A stretch of 64,000 nucleotides of DNA, from the NCBI GenBank assembly GCA_018806985.1, contig JADANN010000146.1:744001-808000 (forward strand), given 5' to 3'. Origin of the DNA: Angiostrongylus vasorum. Taxonomy: Eukaryota > Nematoda > Chromadorea > Rhabditida > Metastrongylidae. This document shows, piece after piece, positions 43,867 to 54,539 of this stretch. The notes under the pieces are model-generated. The model was not told the DNA's origin. It did no database searches and worked only from the letters and a program-made list of their open reading frames with translations. The position numbers and the translations under genes are program-made. Numbering within the stretch: position 1 is the stretch's first letter; the number at the start of each line of letters is the position of its first letter.

Positions 43867-44680
43867 AAAAAACTACAGAAAAGGGCTCAGTGTAAACGCC
43901 AAAGCACCTGAAATGTTGACAGCAGTGTTTTCATGACCGACCATGGTAACGTGCAGCAAATAGTGGTATATATATCGCTTATACTCGTGAAGCGATAGAG
44001 CAAAACCTATTCGACATTTCAGCGATTTTCTCAACAGGTCAAGTGTTCTGGCTATAGAAATATTGCCGCCTGTTCTCGAAAAGTCGGCAAGTCCGTAAAG
44101 AGATGAAAACAATCGTCCATTACGGTTACCATACAAAATTAGGCATCCCTGGGCATTAAAAACGTTGTTTAAATATGAGAATTAAGTGATAAACCTCTCT
44201 CTTGGATCAAGTCGTACAGGATAGATCGACACATCCATGGCCGTCAATTGAGACAGAGGAGAGGATGCACAGACCTAAAATATTAGCAAGCAGCTAAAGA
44301 TCACTGTGCTATTTGAAGGTGATAAGAATAATGTTTGTAAGAAATTCCACTAGTTGCAATACATGCCTGTGAAAATATTGCTGAAAATCTGTTTTATCTA
44401 ATGAAGCTGACAAACAGCTTAACAAGATTGTACGAATTGCTGCAAATGAGCCGGCATCCATTAGAGAAGTTTTATCCCTGAACGGAAGATTAGTTGGAGA
44501 GCAGTACCGCTAGATTTACGTAAGGTGAACAATTTCGCTGTTTAATCTCATGTGTCGTTTCGGATTGTGATTAATTTTAAGGTCTTTAAAGTAGGAACAG
44601 AGGATATTAAGACGACGGCAACACTGTTAAATTTCATGGCCATGTACTGCTACATTTCTGTTTTATATTTCAAAAAAAAA
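43867..44680. other. no gene recognised
   Basis: I see nothing supportable here. Confidence 0.4.
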
Positions 44681-44812
44681 TGCAGGTGTAGCGCAGAGTT
44701 TAGAGGTGCTCTGCAAAAACACATTTACTCATTGGTTCGATCCCGTACGCCTGGTCCACCAAATCTTCAATGTATCCGGCATCAGGAATTTGTGATCAGA
44801 TTTGTTTAGGGG
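44681..44812 (+). mobile_element. SINE-A head fragment
   Basis: GCAGGTGTAGCGCAGAGTTTAG and the B box ATTGGTTCGATCCCGTACGCC, followed by ATCAGATTTGTTTAGG. Truncated after about 130 bp. Confidence 0.65.
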
Positions 44813-44929
44813 GGCACCGAACGCTTCGTTCTTTATTTCTTTATTCTTATTTGTAAGTTCTAACTTGAATTGGTGGCGGCACTACTAAAACCCCCAACGA
44901 TTTTTCGCCCCTTCCCTACTACTACTCCC

Positions 44930-45020
44930 GAATGATTTATCGCCTCATAGTGGCTAGAGGATGTTCCTGGATGTTGACCTATGACATTCGTTGAGGATCC
45001 TGCTTCGCAGCAAACTCTTA
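44930..45020 (+). mobile_element. SINE-D head fragment
   Basis: GAATGATTTATCGCCTCATAG and TGTTCCTGGATGTTG match the SINE-D start; the rest is lost. Confidence 0.55.
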
Positions 45021-45346
45021 AGAGACGATGGGCTATAGAAAGAAAACTTGCCACAGCACAGAGTTAGCAATTGCATTGAGAAAAGTGCAATTCGTTATAA
45101 CGAAGAACTGTCCAAGTATTCGAGCAAGAAAGTTTGTGTTTATACGATTTGATTTCGCATGCTATGTCCACTGGTATTCGGTTTATTGCCTCCCACTAGC
45201 TTCTATCTAGATCTCTGGTCTGCGTGTTGGTTCCCCCTGCACTTGGGGACTTCGTCTTTTTATATGCTTCCTTTGCAATCCCAAAAGAGTTGAAGACTTG
45301 GCTGCCCGAAGACGGTGTTTGACAATGCATTTCTTGACATTTCTAG

Positions 45347-45634
45347 TCACTGGGTTCCAAGAACCCCAGCAAGCATATTGATTAGAAGAAGCTGGAGATT
45401 TTCTTCAGCTCGTCTTAGATTGAAAGCTAAAGTATTCAGTAATCCAATATTTTCTAATCTCACGTAGTTACATGTGTTAACACAGGTTCTATTACATCCT
45501 TCTTGAGGCTGAGGATTTCGCTGAAGGCAACTTTGTTGACAGCCACTTTCACACTGATTTAAACATTGAAGTGATGGAGATTGGGCTGATGGCGGAACAG
45601 GAGTCGTCTGAGGATTCTGGTAGAGAGATGGAAT
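45347..45634 (-). CDS. CX3C gene exon 6 (last)
   Basis: The acceptor TAGTTGTTGCAG, then IPSLYQNPQTTPVPPSAQSP, QCLNQCESGCQQSCLQ, EGCNRTCVNTCNY and a hydrophobic, cysteine-free tail to a stop at 45347. A good donor-like TAC|GTGAGA after CNTCNY means this exon might end there instead, with a further exon downstream not found. Confidence 0.72.
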   Translation of the reverse strand: MPSLYQNPQTTPVPPSAQSPSLQCLNQCESGCQQSCLQRNPQPQEGCNRTCVNTCNYVRLENIGLLNTLAFNLRRAEENLQLLLINMLAGVLGTQ

Positions 45635-47669
45635 CTGCAACAACTATTTTAAGAAAGCAACAGTCATCGTAAAAGTTTTTCCCAACCTCTATTGTATACC
45701 GCTCATAGATCGAGAGATCGCTTCAACTGGACCAATTTATTCCTATTAAAATATATAATAAGTTTATGTGCATACGCAAAAAAGGAGAAGGACGAGGGGA
45801 ATAAAGATATTTTTTTCCTTTCCGTGCTACGAAATCACCTTCGGTTTTCGACGGCTTTTGACTACAAGATTATCCGTAGACCTGAGAACTTGAACAAAAC
45901 CGCTTTAAAAATACCTATCTTCCCCTGTTTTCGTTTTCAGTTTGATAAAATCAAACTGTTAAAGTTTCGAACCCACCGTCTTTTTCTTCAACGGGCAAAC
46001 ACGAGGTAGGTATTATAGCATTTATTAGCACACAATAGCCAACGTTTCGGCGGTTTCGCTTCCTCAAAGGTTGGAAAAGACAAATCGACGTGCAATCTAC
46101 CCAGACAAACACTTTCATAACCTTAGCAGATAAGACTTAACACATAAATTAGCATTCGAATAATAAACAGCTTCTTTCAAACCTACCGTTTTATTTTTTT
46201 ATAAGTACTCCAGCTAATTGGTGAAGAGTAGCCGCACAGAGTAATACAAGGGCGAGGAATGTGCATGCGTCAGGTCATAGAAATCAGCCTGAAGTACGGC
46301 GCTAGGTCACCTGTGATCGCAAGACACTCCTCATCGCGGTTCATTTCTTGGATGTTTGGAATTAATCCAAAACGCTTCAAGAGTTTTACGTGTTGGCGTT
46401 CTGGATTCCTGTGCGAGGATAGCCACTTTTACTTTAAAATCTTCTCCGTTATGTTTCTCTGTCCTATGCGCGCCTAGTGGGGTATTTGATTTAACTGTAA
46501 CTTTAGCCACTCAGTTGTCTCTTAAACGGATAGGGAAGTGGTTTAGCCGTTTCACCAACGTATTCGCCCCCACATGCGTTCTATTTTACCAATCTCGTAT
46601 TCGCTCATTGAGAAAAAAAACGGTGAATTATCGATCAATGCCAGGATTAATAGAAAGAGGGTCCTGTGAATTTAAGGTCATCGTTTCACGTCAAACGAAA
46701 TCCTACTCTCTTGGTCATTTCAGTTCTCAAATAATTTTACGAGTTTATTTAAAAGGACAAAGATAAAGCTTCCGGTATTGATCAATCCCTGAGGGATACT
46801 CCATGCATTCTACTTCATTAACCATCGTTTGGAGGTGAGTGAATACATATCTGGCTTATACAATAACTCGCGGTGGCCTGCCGATGTATCGTTCCAGTGC
46901 TCTCATCCTCCCAGACAAGTCTGGGACCAATTTGTCGACTCTGGAGGGATGGAAGGCTCCGTGGGCCATGGGCGCGGGGGGCCGATTTCACGTGTGTGTT
47001 GCAGGGCGCCTGCGACCACTGCGCCACTCGCGCCCTCTAAGAATTTCGAAGTTTTTACGAATTTGTGTAATGACATTACATGTGCAGGCTAATAAGGTTC
47101 GAGAAGGAGTTGTCTGAACCAACACTGAACAATTAATTTTGAGAAAAAAGGAATATATTGATGAACAAATGAATAGGTGTTCTACATACCGTAGTGTATA
47201 GGTCCGGCAGTGTTTCTGTTAGTGTTGTCGTAGTACGAGGATTTGGCTTCAAGTAATTTTGTTGAAATATTATTGGTACAGGATTTTTCTGTGCAGGAGA
47301 GACACGTCTACAAACAGCTTCGCAAGCGGCAAGACACTGTTCTGGAGTGACTAGACTACACGAAGATTGGCAAGAATGACTACATGTCGGATTCAGCGGC
47401 GGATTTTCTTTGAGGCTGACATGCACCTAAAAATCATTGAAACATTACGGATAATGCTCATCCTTATGTCTTCTTGGTGGAAATCGAGCTTCGAGGGATG
47501 CTCGGAAGACAAAACATGAGGTTGAAATGCATGTATATCACGGTACAGACATCGTTCAATCTAGACTTTACGTTGTTTCTTCATTGGTGTTCTGATAAGA
47601 TTTCGTGGAAATACCTATGATTTGTTGTTTTCATGGGTTTTTAGATGTGATGACTGAACGAATGAATGA

Positions 47670-47701
<32 letters not shown>

Positions 47702-50700
47702 GAGAAAGAAAGAAAGAAAGAAAGAAAGAAAGGGAGAAAGAAAGAAAGCATAGGGAATCTAGTGAAACAGTAGAAAGTTGTACTAGTTAGCCAATAGAAC
47801 AAGTATTCTGGTGAACTATAGAGTTTACAGTCACCGTAGCAGCCTAGAATTTCAGTCCCTTATCAGATTCTTCACTCATTTTCAAACTTTGCGATTTATA
47901 TTTTGCTATAAATTTTGATCAACACGTACCCAACTGGATGAGTGAACAACGAAGAGGAACGAAGAAGAAGCTACTTCAAAGTAAAGTGAATGAACCTCAA
48001 TTGAATCTTGTGAAGTCACACAAGTTCGTTCGCATGATTCCCTGCATGGAACAAAGCACTGGTCATTACCAGAAGGGCTGGTATGCTGCGAAGGACAAAT
48101 GGAGCTGCACTGAAATTAAAAAAGTATGCGATAAAACATTCATCTTGATGTAATTTTAACTAGTGATGGCAATCATAGTCAAAAGAAGTAACTCCCCATA
48201 TTCTTACAAATCACGAAGCACTGGTGAACTACAAATGAGCTAGTCGGCACCGATTGCGGTGTTTTCATAGCAACGGATGTTGGTGTAGGTAAATCGTACG
48301 ACTGAGACTTACTGTAAAAAGTGAAATTTGCAAACGATTTACGGCATCACATGCGAAGAAAGCTCATTTTGTACCCTCTTTATTCTTACTGAGCAGAACC
48401 TAGTGTTTAGAGATGCGTTGCTATAATGCCATGTCCAGCTTGGACCAACTTAAAACCGGACTTGTCTCAAGGAATAAAAAGCCGACTTAGAACACGCAGA
48501 AACCAACTTACTCAAGTCACCGTATAGATCAAATGTGCCTTCAATCACCTCTGTGATACTACGAAAACAGTCGAATGTGTTAGACATCAGTGAGCGATTG
48601 ATCACTGCTGGACACCTTACTTTCTCAACGATAATCCCTTATATTTTATATAGAAAGGAAGTGTGTAGCGCAATGGTTAGAGGTGTCCTGCAATACAGAT
48701 AGTACCGATCCCCGCGCCCATGGTTCACCAAGCCTTCCATCTTTCCGTGATCGGCAAATTGGTGCGAGACTTGTCTGGTAGGATAGCAGCACATGCTCGA
48801 TACAGGCTAAGCCACTGGGAGTCAATGTATAGGCCAGATTTGCATTCAATCACTTCCAAACGCTTAGTGAGGTATAGTGGATGGCGCGTCCCTCAGGAAT
48901 TGATCAACTCCGAGACATTACCCCTTTTTTTATTGTACATAAAGCACTCGAGCATTCGATTCGGAATGAAGATTTGAACAGAAACTAGAAATCACCTGCA
49001 AGCCACTGAACAAGTATGTCGGCAGATGATCCCACAAAGGAAGGCCGGCGACAGTCGTTGACACGAAGCGGTGCATTGTTGTTGACACGGCAGACGACAC
49101 TGACAACGAAGACAGCGAGCAGTCGCAGTTGCTGTAACAAACGCATGGCGTTAACTGCACCGTGCCGTAGGAGTTCTTTGAGGTTTCAACGACTTTTCGA
49201 CTTTGTATGACTGAGAAATAGAAATCGAGTAGAATAGACAAAACATTGAAGATTACCTGTACTCCTAAGCATAAGGATTATTTCACTACAAATATGAGTG
49301 ACTACTCGAGCGTTTTTTCTCTGAACGATTTCAAAAAAGAGGAAAAAGAACAACGAGTCTTGTTCAGAATTGCTCGTTTACCATGTCGGTCTAATAATGT
49401 GGAGGTAGAGAAATTGTCTTTTAGAGTGTTGCGAAGTTTTTTCCTTTTTCTTCTTTTCGTAGAGCTTGTTTTTTAAAGCCTTTTTGAATTCAGGTATTTC
49501 ATTGCTTCAGTTTCTTCCCAGTCACAGAACATTTTCCAGTGAACGCTATTTTAAGAGCATGTTTACATGAATCGGAAACAATGCATTCGTTAAGGATTAG
49601 TTCTGACAAAAAATCAAGTTCACATTGTCGTTGGCAATTCGCTGTGCATTTTAATCCATTGCTTGAGTGGGACGGGACCTTATTAAAATATTCGGTAAAC
49701 AAAACAATAGATTTTTTTCGTTTATATCATCTATGATCTTGTTAGTCACCAAATAACTGGGTGGACACCAGTAAATTTCAATCGCCTCTGTTATCGAGAT
49801 CTGCTCACTGGTTCTCACGTTCGCGAAGGAAAGCAAGGGCATAGAACTTTTGCCATGATGCGCAATATTTTCAGCGATTTTGGCAAAACTTTAGCGAAAT
49901 TTAGCTCTCTAGCCTCTATGGTACCACAAATTTATCATCAACTCTGCCTCCAGATAGAAGGGTTTAACTCGTTCTCAAACTGTGGAACCTGTACTGGAAT
50001 GAAGGATCTTCTGGATATAGTATTTCGACAGCCCAATATTACAGCTACGATGTGATGATGAAACTTTTTGGACGGATAAATAAAGACGTGAACCAATAAA
50101 AAGTTTAATTCATGAAAACGCTAGCAGAAAAAGAGAGTTATAAAAAGCTGGCGGGCAGCGCAGAGACCAGAGGCGCTGTAATGAACACCTTGTCTATGGT
50201 ACGATCTCCTGTTGTCCTGACGAAGGTTGCCCAAGCTCTCTATTCGTCTGTGGTAGGAAAATTGAAACCATAGTGTATGGGAGGACAAAAACACCGATGT
50301 AATAGATCACTAAGTCACAATAATTCATTGAGCAACTCAAATATGTGTTCGATTAGCTGTCATGTTACGAATGGAATCGAATGCATGGGAGGGGGAGAGT
50401 TATTGAAAGATTTATGAACACTGAGCCTGTCATAAGGAGTAGCTCCAACGAATTCAGATGGATGAAAAAGTATTTAGAAGACTGTTATTTTTGCGCAAGG
50501 CAGTTCATGTAAAGTGGTTAGTTCCAGTATTCACTTACGAACCGATAAGGTGTGCAGGCACATCCATGTTGCCTTTGAACTTCTGGTGAACAAGAACACC
50601 ACAATGGCTGTTGACATCCGCACTGACGGCGGAAACGACTGGCCTAAAATCTCAAAAACGAATTAGCAAGTTCAATAGAAAATGATAATCCTCATGTTGC

Positions 50701-51519
50701 TATAAAATTGCAAAGTAAAAAAAAATTTAACCACAATCATGCTGAGATATTTGCAAAACTCAGAGGGCAGGTGTCTGCGGTGAGAACGAACGCTCTATTA
50801 CGCTTTCCGGGGGCTAACCCCCTTCACTACCACACTATGCGCGTCCTTCTTTTCGTCTCTCTCTCAGCTAGTTCTCTATCTACATGTGCAATCAGCAACC
50901 ACACATCGAATTTGTAGTAGGCAGCAAATAAGAAAGTCAACAAAAATGTTATTTCAGAGCAGAAGTAACATTTCAGAAAAAACCTGAAGAAAATGTATAA
51001 TTGACCGCCAATTAGCAAAAAAAACTCACATCTAATTCGATGCTCTTCGTTTAAGCGCGGGAAAAATTTTGAATGAAATACAAATACAAAGAGCACGGAA
51101 GAAAACAGTTTGTAAGTCGACTGTCATTTAAGTGTGAAAGAAAATTATCTGAGAAAGGAACTCTTCTGCGCTTTTTTACACCTTTTTTTAGATTCCGAAA
51201 AATCGTTACCAAATAAGTAAGAAAAATGTGTAAATAAATAGCAGTTATCCTTGTGAACATTCGAAAATCCACAAATCTCAAAATTTAAAGGGAGCTGGGG
51301 CGAATGACACTAAAACGTCTGGTTAATGGCTGTTATAATGTCTGGTAGCGAAATTAGCTTAATTTAGAAAAAAAATGAAGCACTTTCTGGAAATTCTTTG
51401 AAAAAAAACTGGATTGGTCCGTAAAAATTATAAAGAGTACTAAAGATAATATTTTTTCTCGGATGTGCTACCTCAATGAAGAATGTGACGAGAAATAAAG
51501 CTAAAGCGGTGCGACGCAT
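45347..51519 (-). CDS. secreted cysteine-rich protein with CX3C repeats, six exons (tentative join)
   Basis: Complement of 51519-51472, 50643-50539, 49678-49624, 49131-48996, 47415-47190 and 45634-45347 gives 858 nt, 285 residues, all GT-AG and in phase. A signal peptide (MRRTALALFLVTFFIEA) leads to a Cys-rich start (QCGCQQPLWCSC), then runs of C-x3-C: CRLPCQQQCTASC, CRHTCSVAC, CSHSCQSSC, CLAACEAVC, CLNQCESGCQQSC, CNRTCVNTC. This is the C_tripleX type of repeat known from nematode secreted and cuticle/pharynx-associated proteins, presumably disulfide cross-linked. Function here is inference. Uncertain points: whether exon 3 joins exon 4 or instead runs on to its own stop at 49499 (giving a short secreted protein), and which acceptor exon 5 uses. 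Introns hold two SINE-A copies, a SINE-B copy, a PLE relic and a GAAA microsatellite. Confidence 0.6.
46010..46095 (-). mobile_element. PLE-like fragment with hammerhead-like core
   Basis: The minus core 46039-46069 reads TTTGAGGA, stem GCG/CGC, then GCCGAAACGTTGGC. It lies on the 3' side of the GIY-YIG relic at 46.25-46.6 kb, in the same orientation. Confidence 0.6.
46250..46600 (-). pseudogene. Penelope-like GIY-YIG endonuclease remnant
   Basis: On minus, ACGGEYVGETAKPL (the GIY-YIG core GETxxPL type) is followed after frame changes by TPLGAHRTEKHNGEDFKVKV, AILAQESRTPTRKTLEAFW and INSKHPR. It is the clearest of the three PLE relics. Frame breaks make it non-functional. It lies in the last intron of the CX3C gene. 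Confidence 0.7.
46752..47036 (-). mobile_element. SINE-A copy (CX3C gene intron 5)
   Basis: Reverse full-length copy: GATAAAGCTTCCGGTATTGATC to CGACCACTGCGCCACTCGCG. Confidence 0.85.
47190..47415 (-). CDS. CX3C gene exon 5
   Basis: Codes LKENPPLNPTCSHSCQSSC through PEQCLAACEAVCRRVSP to TLTETLPDLYTT, then the strong donor GTATGT at phase 0. Two tandem acceptors exist: TTTTTAG at 47427 (exon starting GTGCATG) and ATGTCAG at 47416. Only the second keeps phase with exon 4; the first has the better consensus. Confidence 0.7.
47667..47748. repeat. GAAA microsatellite
   Basis: About twenty near-perfect GAAA units with two interruptions, in CX3C gene intron 4. The open frame across it (EKKK-type text) is an artefact. 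Confidence 0.95.
48425..48608 (+). mobile_element. SINE-A body/tail fragment
   Basis: AAACCGGACTTGTCTCAAGG, AATGTGCCTTCAATCACCTC and GAGCGATTGATCACTGCTGG match the body and tail of SINE-A, degraded. Confidence 0.5.
48655..48925 (+). mobile_element. SINE-A copy (CX3C gene intron 4)
   Basis: GTGTGTAGCGCAATGGTTAGAG, AGTACCGATCCCCGCGCCC and TCAGGAATTGATCAACTCCG. It ends about 70 bp from exon 4. Confidence 0.85.
48996..49131 (-). CDS. CX3C gene exon 4
   Basis: The acceptor TTTGTTACAG opens a frame TATARCLRCQCRLPCQQQC, TASCQRLSPAFLCGIICRHTC, SVAC, then the donor CAG|GTGATT. Ten cysteines in 45 residues with x3 spacing make this the most diagnostic exon. The other two frames are also open but lack the pattern. 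Confidence 0.72.
49499..49678 (-). CDS. CX3C gene exon 3 region (long form ends in stop at 49499)
   Basis: After the acceptor TTTAATAAG the frame reads VPSHSSNGLKCTANCQRQCE, LDFLSELILNECIVSDSCK, to a stop at 49499-49501. In the six-exon model it ends at 49624 (CAAT|GTGAAC, a weak donor) and joins exon 4. Read to its stop, it would instead finish a 111-residue secreted protein made of exons 1-3. Confidence 0.5.
   Translation of the reverse strand, partial: VPSHSSNGLKCTANCQRQCELDFLSELILNECIVSDSCKHALKIAFTGKCSVTGKKLKQ
49743..50055 (+). CDS. uncharacterised plus-strand open segment with polyadenylation signals
   Basis: The frame stays open from an acceptor-like CTTGTTAG (about 49744) to TGA at 50053: ITGWTPVNFNRLCYRDLL, REGKQGHRTFAMMRNIFSDF, GKTLAKFSSLASMVPQIYH, CGTCTGMKDLLDIVFRQPN. 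AATAAA motifs follow at about 50079 and 50092, as expected of a last exon. I recognise no domain. It lies antisense within an intron of the CX3C gene; no partner exon was established. Confidence 0.35.
50145..50440 (+). mobile_element. SINE-A-like copy, degenerate
   Basis: GGCGGGCAGCGCAGAGACCAG head, GGTACGATCTCCTGTTGTCC B-box-like, GGAATCGAATGCATGGGAGG tail. Heavily diverged. Confidence 0.55.
50539..50643 (-). CDS. CX3C gene exon 2
   Basis: The acceptor GATTTTAG, then ASRFRRQCGCQQPLWCSCSP and QRQHGCACTPYRF, then the donor GTAAGT; phase 0 at both ends. It continues the exon 1 signal peptide with a cysteine-rich mature start. Confidence 0.7.
50722..50930 (-). mobile_element. SINE-B copy (CX3C gene intron 1)
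   Basis: TGAGATATTTGCAAAACTCAG, GAACGAACGCTCTATTACGC, CACACTATGCGCGTCCTTC; moderate divergence. Confidence 0.65.
51472..51519 (-). CDS. CX3C gene exon 1 (signal peptide)
   Basis: ATG at 51519 codes MRRTALALFLVTFFIE, an n-region of two arginines plus a hydrophobic core, then GAG|GTAGCA at phase 0. Joined to exon 2 it gives a plausible cleavage after ...FFIEA. Earlier in-frame ATGs exist but do not add a better signal. Confidence 0.6.
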
Positions 51520-52335
51520 TGGTGTGAGACCCGTCAGGAAAATGAACACCACCGATGGTCGAAAGTGGCTAACGAGAGGAAGCTGGAGGTGCTGAAGTTC
51601 AAATATTTGCAGAAAAAAAAACGAATCCGGTGAGGAATTGACCGTCATTGGATGCAGGCAGCATTCGTGTCCACGCATAAGAGAGGTTCCAACTCCGGAT
51701 TAGAACTCGTCCGTGTGGTTTATTTTCCCGTAGATTCACAACTTTTATATTCGGTATATTTGCAAAAAATCGCCTGAAAGTTTGAAACAACCGTTGTAGC
51801 AAAAAAAAAGTCCCTCAAAAATTTGTAACTGTTACTACAAGTGAAGGAAAAGAATTGCAATAAAACTCTTGAGAATTTGACAGATCGGCATTCAGTAGAT
51901 AGAACACTTTACATCACACATTCATTCTTCTTCATTTTCTTTCCTTCCTTTTTTTTGTGGAGATTTTACTTTGTGTTTGAGTTCATTCATTTCGTAATTA
52001 CGAATTGAACTTTGTAAATCAGGTTAACACCTGAACGCATCCAGTGATTTGAGCGTATTTGTTCAGCAAATACTGTGAGAGTTTTCGTATCGGATCACAT
52101 TGCGCTCACAAAGTCTCGAAGCACCCACGAATCATTTCGTGTTGTGCAAAAAACACCACTAGGTGTTTCTTGAAGGCCTAATAGAGTTTGACTCCACAGT
52201 TTGTACTCCGAAAAGATAGATGTATTTATTGCTGATCTACCGTTTTACCACTGCTTCCACTGAGGAAATAGTTTTGAGGTGCTAAAACTCTGTGTTGGAT
52301 AAGCAGCAGCAACTATTTCTAAACCTTATGTAATC
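51520..52335. other. no gene recognised
   Basis: I see nothing supportable upstream of the CX3C gene. Promoter elements are not distinguishable. Confidence 0.4.
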
Positions 52336-52339
52336 GGGA

Positions 52340-52720
52340 GTTGAACTGAGCGAGTAGCCGAAGGAATGATGCTATGACTATCCCGCATTACGCAAGTGAG
52401 AGAAGAGATCCGAAGCTCCGACCTGCGTCAACGACAAAAATCAAGGACGCTGTCCTATTCGCCAAGCTGTCGAAGAAAAGGTGCCCCGGACACGTAAGGT
52501 GTGTGAATGACAACGGATGGAGAAGAGCCGTTAGCGACTGGATTCCTCGGATGTCAAACGTACTGCAGGAAGGCAACTGAATAGGTGGACAGATTTCTTC
52601 ACGAAACCTTAGAAAGAAGACATGATGATCAACGAGACCCTAGAGCAGGATTTACTGGAGGCTCGTTCGAGTCACTCGACGATCAGTAGCACGACAGGTG
52701 ATACTGGTGTCGTACACATA
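52340..52720 (+). pseudogene. RTE retrotransposon C-terminal fragment
   Basis: ASERRDPKLRPASTTKIKDA, VRCVNDNGWRRAVSDWIPRM match the C-terminus of the 42-44 kb RTE copy (RRDPKLGPASTTN, MNDNRWTRAVSGWIPR). A frameshift falls inside the GRPPTRW-equivalent. Confidence 0.8.
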
Positions 52721-53090
52721 TTCATTGAGATTCGCGCAGTCTTAAAGGCCTCAAAGAGCAACTTTGTAATGGAAGGCTTGTCCTTGTTCAGAAACTACGG
52801 AAAAATTTTACCACGTAGTATCCGGCAGAGAAAGAACGAAGAAGTCAATAGGTTCCTTAAAAAATCAGTGAATGCGCTGAGAACAATGATAACTGAAGTT
52901 CATGGTCACGTGGGCTGTAGGAACTTCCGGAGTTCATGAATCGGTACAAGTATTCACGTACCTCTTCTTGTATACTCCATTGCATTAGCAGTACCTCCAC
53001 CAACTCCTTCGACAACATAACAGTTTATTTGGTAATTTTTTTTACGTGTTCTTATGAACTGATCTTGTTGAGCTGATTCGAAGTTGGCAT

Positions 53091-53164
53091 AGTTGTCGTT
53101 GTTGTTGTTGTTGTTGTTGTTGTTGCCGTTGTTGTTGTCGTTGTTGTTGTTATTATTATTATTA

Positions 53165-53210
<46 letters not shown>

Positions 53211-53224
53211 TATTATTATTATTA
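53091..53224. repeat. TTG/TTA trinucleotide microsatellite
   Basis: About 20 GTT units pass into about 22 ATT units with few interruptions, adjoining a SINE-B foldback. Confidence 0.95.
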
Positions 53225-53227
53225 CAA

Positions 53228-53505
53228 TCACAACCTTAACCTTTATTTACCTCCTATTCTTTTTAATGGTAGGGTATATTGCAGAAATATAACTTTAATG
53301 ATGCTGAGATATTTGCAAAACTTCGGACCGCAGGTGTCTGCGGTGGAGAGCGAACGCGCTATTGTCCTTTCCGGATCAATCCCGCAGACTGGTGATTGAT
53401 GATGGCAAAGATCGATAGAACTAGAAGCACAATTACGCGTTCGTTCCCCACCAGAGACACCTGCGGTCCAGAGTTTTGCAAATATCTCAGCATCATTGAA
53501 CTTCT
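53228..53505. mobile_element. SINE-B head-to-head foldback
   Basis: A minus part (GAGATATTTGCAAAACTTCG, GAACGCGCTATTGTCC) turns into a plus part (GCGTTCGTTCCCCACCAGAG, GAGTTTTGCAAATATCTCAG) at about 53380, forming inverted arms of about 90 bp. It is sandwiched between TTG/TTA microsatellites. Confidence 0.8.
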
Positions 53506-53572
53506 TGTTGTTGTTGTTGCTGCTGCTGTGGTTGCTGTCGTTGTTTTTTGTTGTTTTTGTTGTTGTTGTTGT
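53505..53572. repeat. TTG/CTG trinucleotide microsatellite
   Basis: Imperfect GTT/GCT repeats directly after the SINE-B foldback. The open frame with poly-Val/Cys is an artefact. Confidence 0.9.
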
Positions 53573-54270
53573 CTATGTTACTTGAAGGGTGACGTCTTAT
53601 TTTATCATTTATGCCAAGATTTATTGAAAATCGGCCTTTTCAGTTCACTTGATAAAAGTATCGTCTACTCGATGTTCACCAAAAACCTTTAGATGAGTTA
53701 ATAGAATACCTCCGTGAATTGTTCAACTTACACGGGGTTGTTTTATAAGTTTTATTTGACTAACCTTTCCACATCTTCTTCTTCGCAGCCGACGATCCGG
53801 GTCGATTTCCACAGTCGTTCGTCTTCTCAAAGTAGCCACTTTGTTGCATCGAGTCAAATCTCCATTAGTGTAACACCGCTCAAAAGAGGCTACCTTACCC
53901 GTTAGCTTTTATACAGGATGGTTGTTGCCTGATTTTTGACTGATGATGAATTCTTTTTCATGTCGGCGATCCATCTAGCAGCAATCGGTATTAAAATAGC
54001 TTTCAAATAACGAAATATTAGCGAAAATTAAATGGATTTCCGCTTAACGGCTGCATGAATAATCAGCACATCTCTTCGAATTGTTGAGCTCACACGCGGT
54101 GGTTACATGGGAGGTTTAGATGAATTATTAGGAAGCTCGAACGCTGATGCAGTTAGTGCCATGTTGTTACATTAGCGAAGTAATTCGATGGTTGTAGTTT
54201 AGCCTGGTTAGGAATCTGAGCTCTAAACAGAAACGCGCATAATGGTTAACAGTAGAAGTATAACAAAAAC
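53573..54270. other. no gene recognised
   Basis: I see nothing supportable here. Confidence 0.4.
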
Positions 54271-54272
54271 AA

Positions 54273-54535
54273 AGGATAAAGCTCTCGGCGTTGATCAATC
54301 CCTCAGGGATGCGCAATGCATTCTACTTCATTACGCATCGTTTGGAGGTGATTGAATGCATAGGCCTTTACAATGACTCGCGGTGGCCTACCGATATATC
54401 GAGCCAGTGCTGCTATCCTCCCAGTGTGGTACCAATTTGCCGACGCCGCCGGAGAGATGGAAAGCTTGGTGAGCCACGGGCGTGGGGATCGATTACGTGT
54501 GTATTGCAGGGCGCCTCCGACCACTACACCGCCTC
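54273..54535 (-). mobile_element. SINE-A copy
   Basis: Reverse: GATAAAGCTCTCGGCGTTGATC to the head CCTCCGACCACTACACCGCC. Internal small deletions. Confidence 0.85.
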
Positions 54536-54539
54536 TAGT

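Noticed and set aside
47605..47790. Open frame with Glu/Lys/Arg repeats
   Set aside because: Translation of the GAAA microsatellite.
48996..49200. Minus open frame starting with a signal-like MRLLQQLRLLAVFVVSVV
   Set aside because: It overlaps CX3C exon 4 in another frame; the frame with ten regularly spaced cysteines is far more likely coding.
53396..53692. Plus open frame with poly-Val/Ala and Cys runs
   Set aside because: Translation of trinucleotide repeats fused to a SINE-B foldback.
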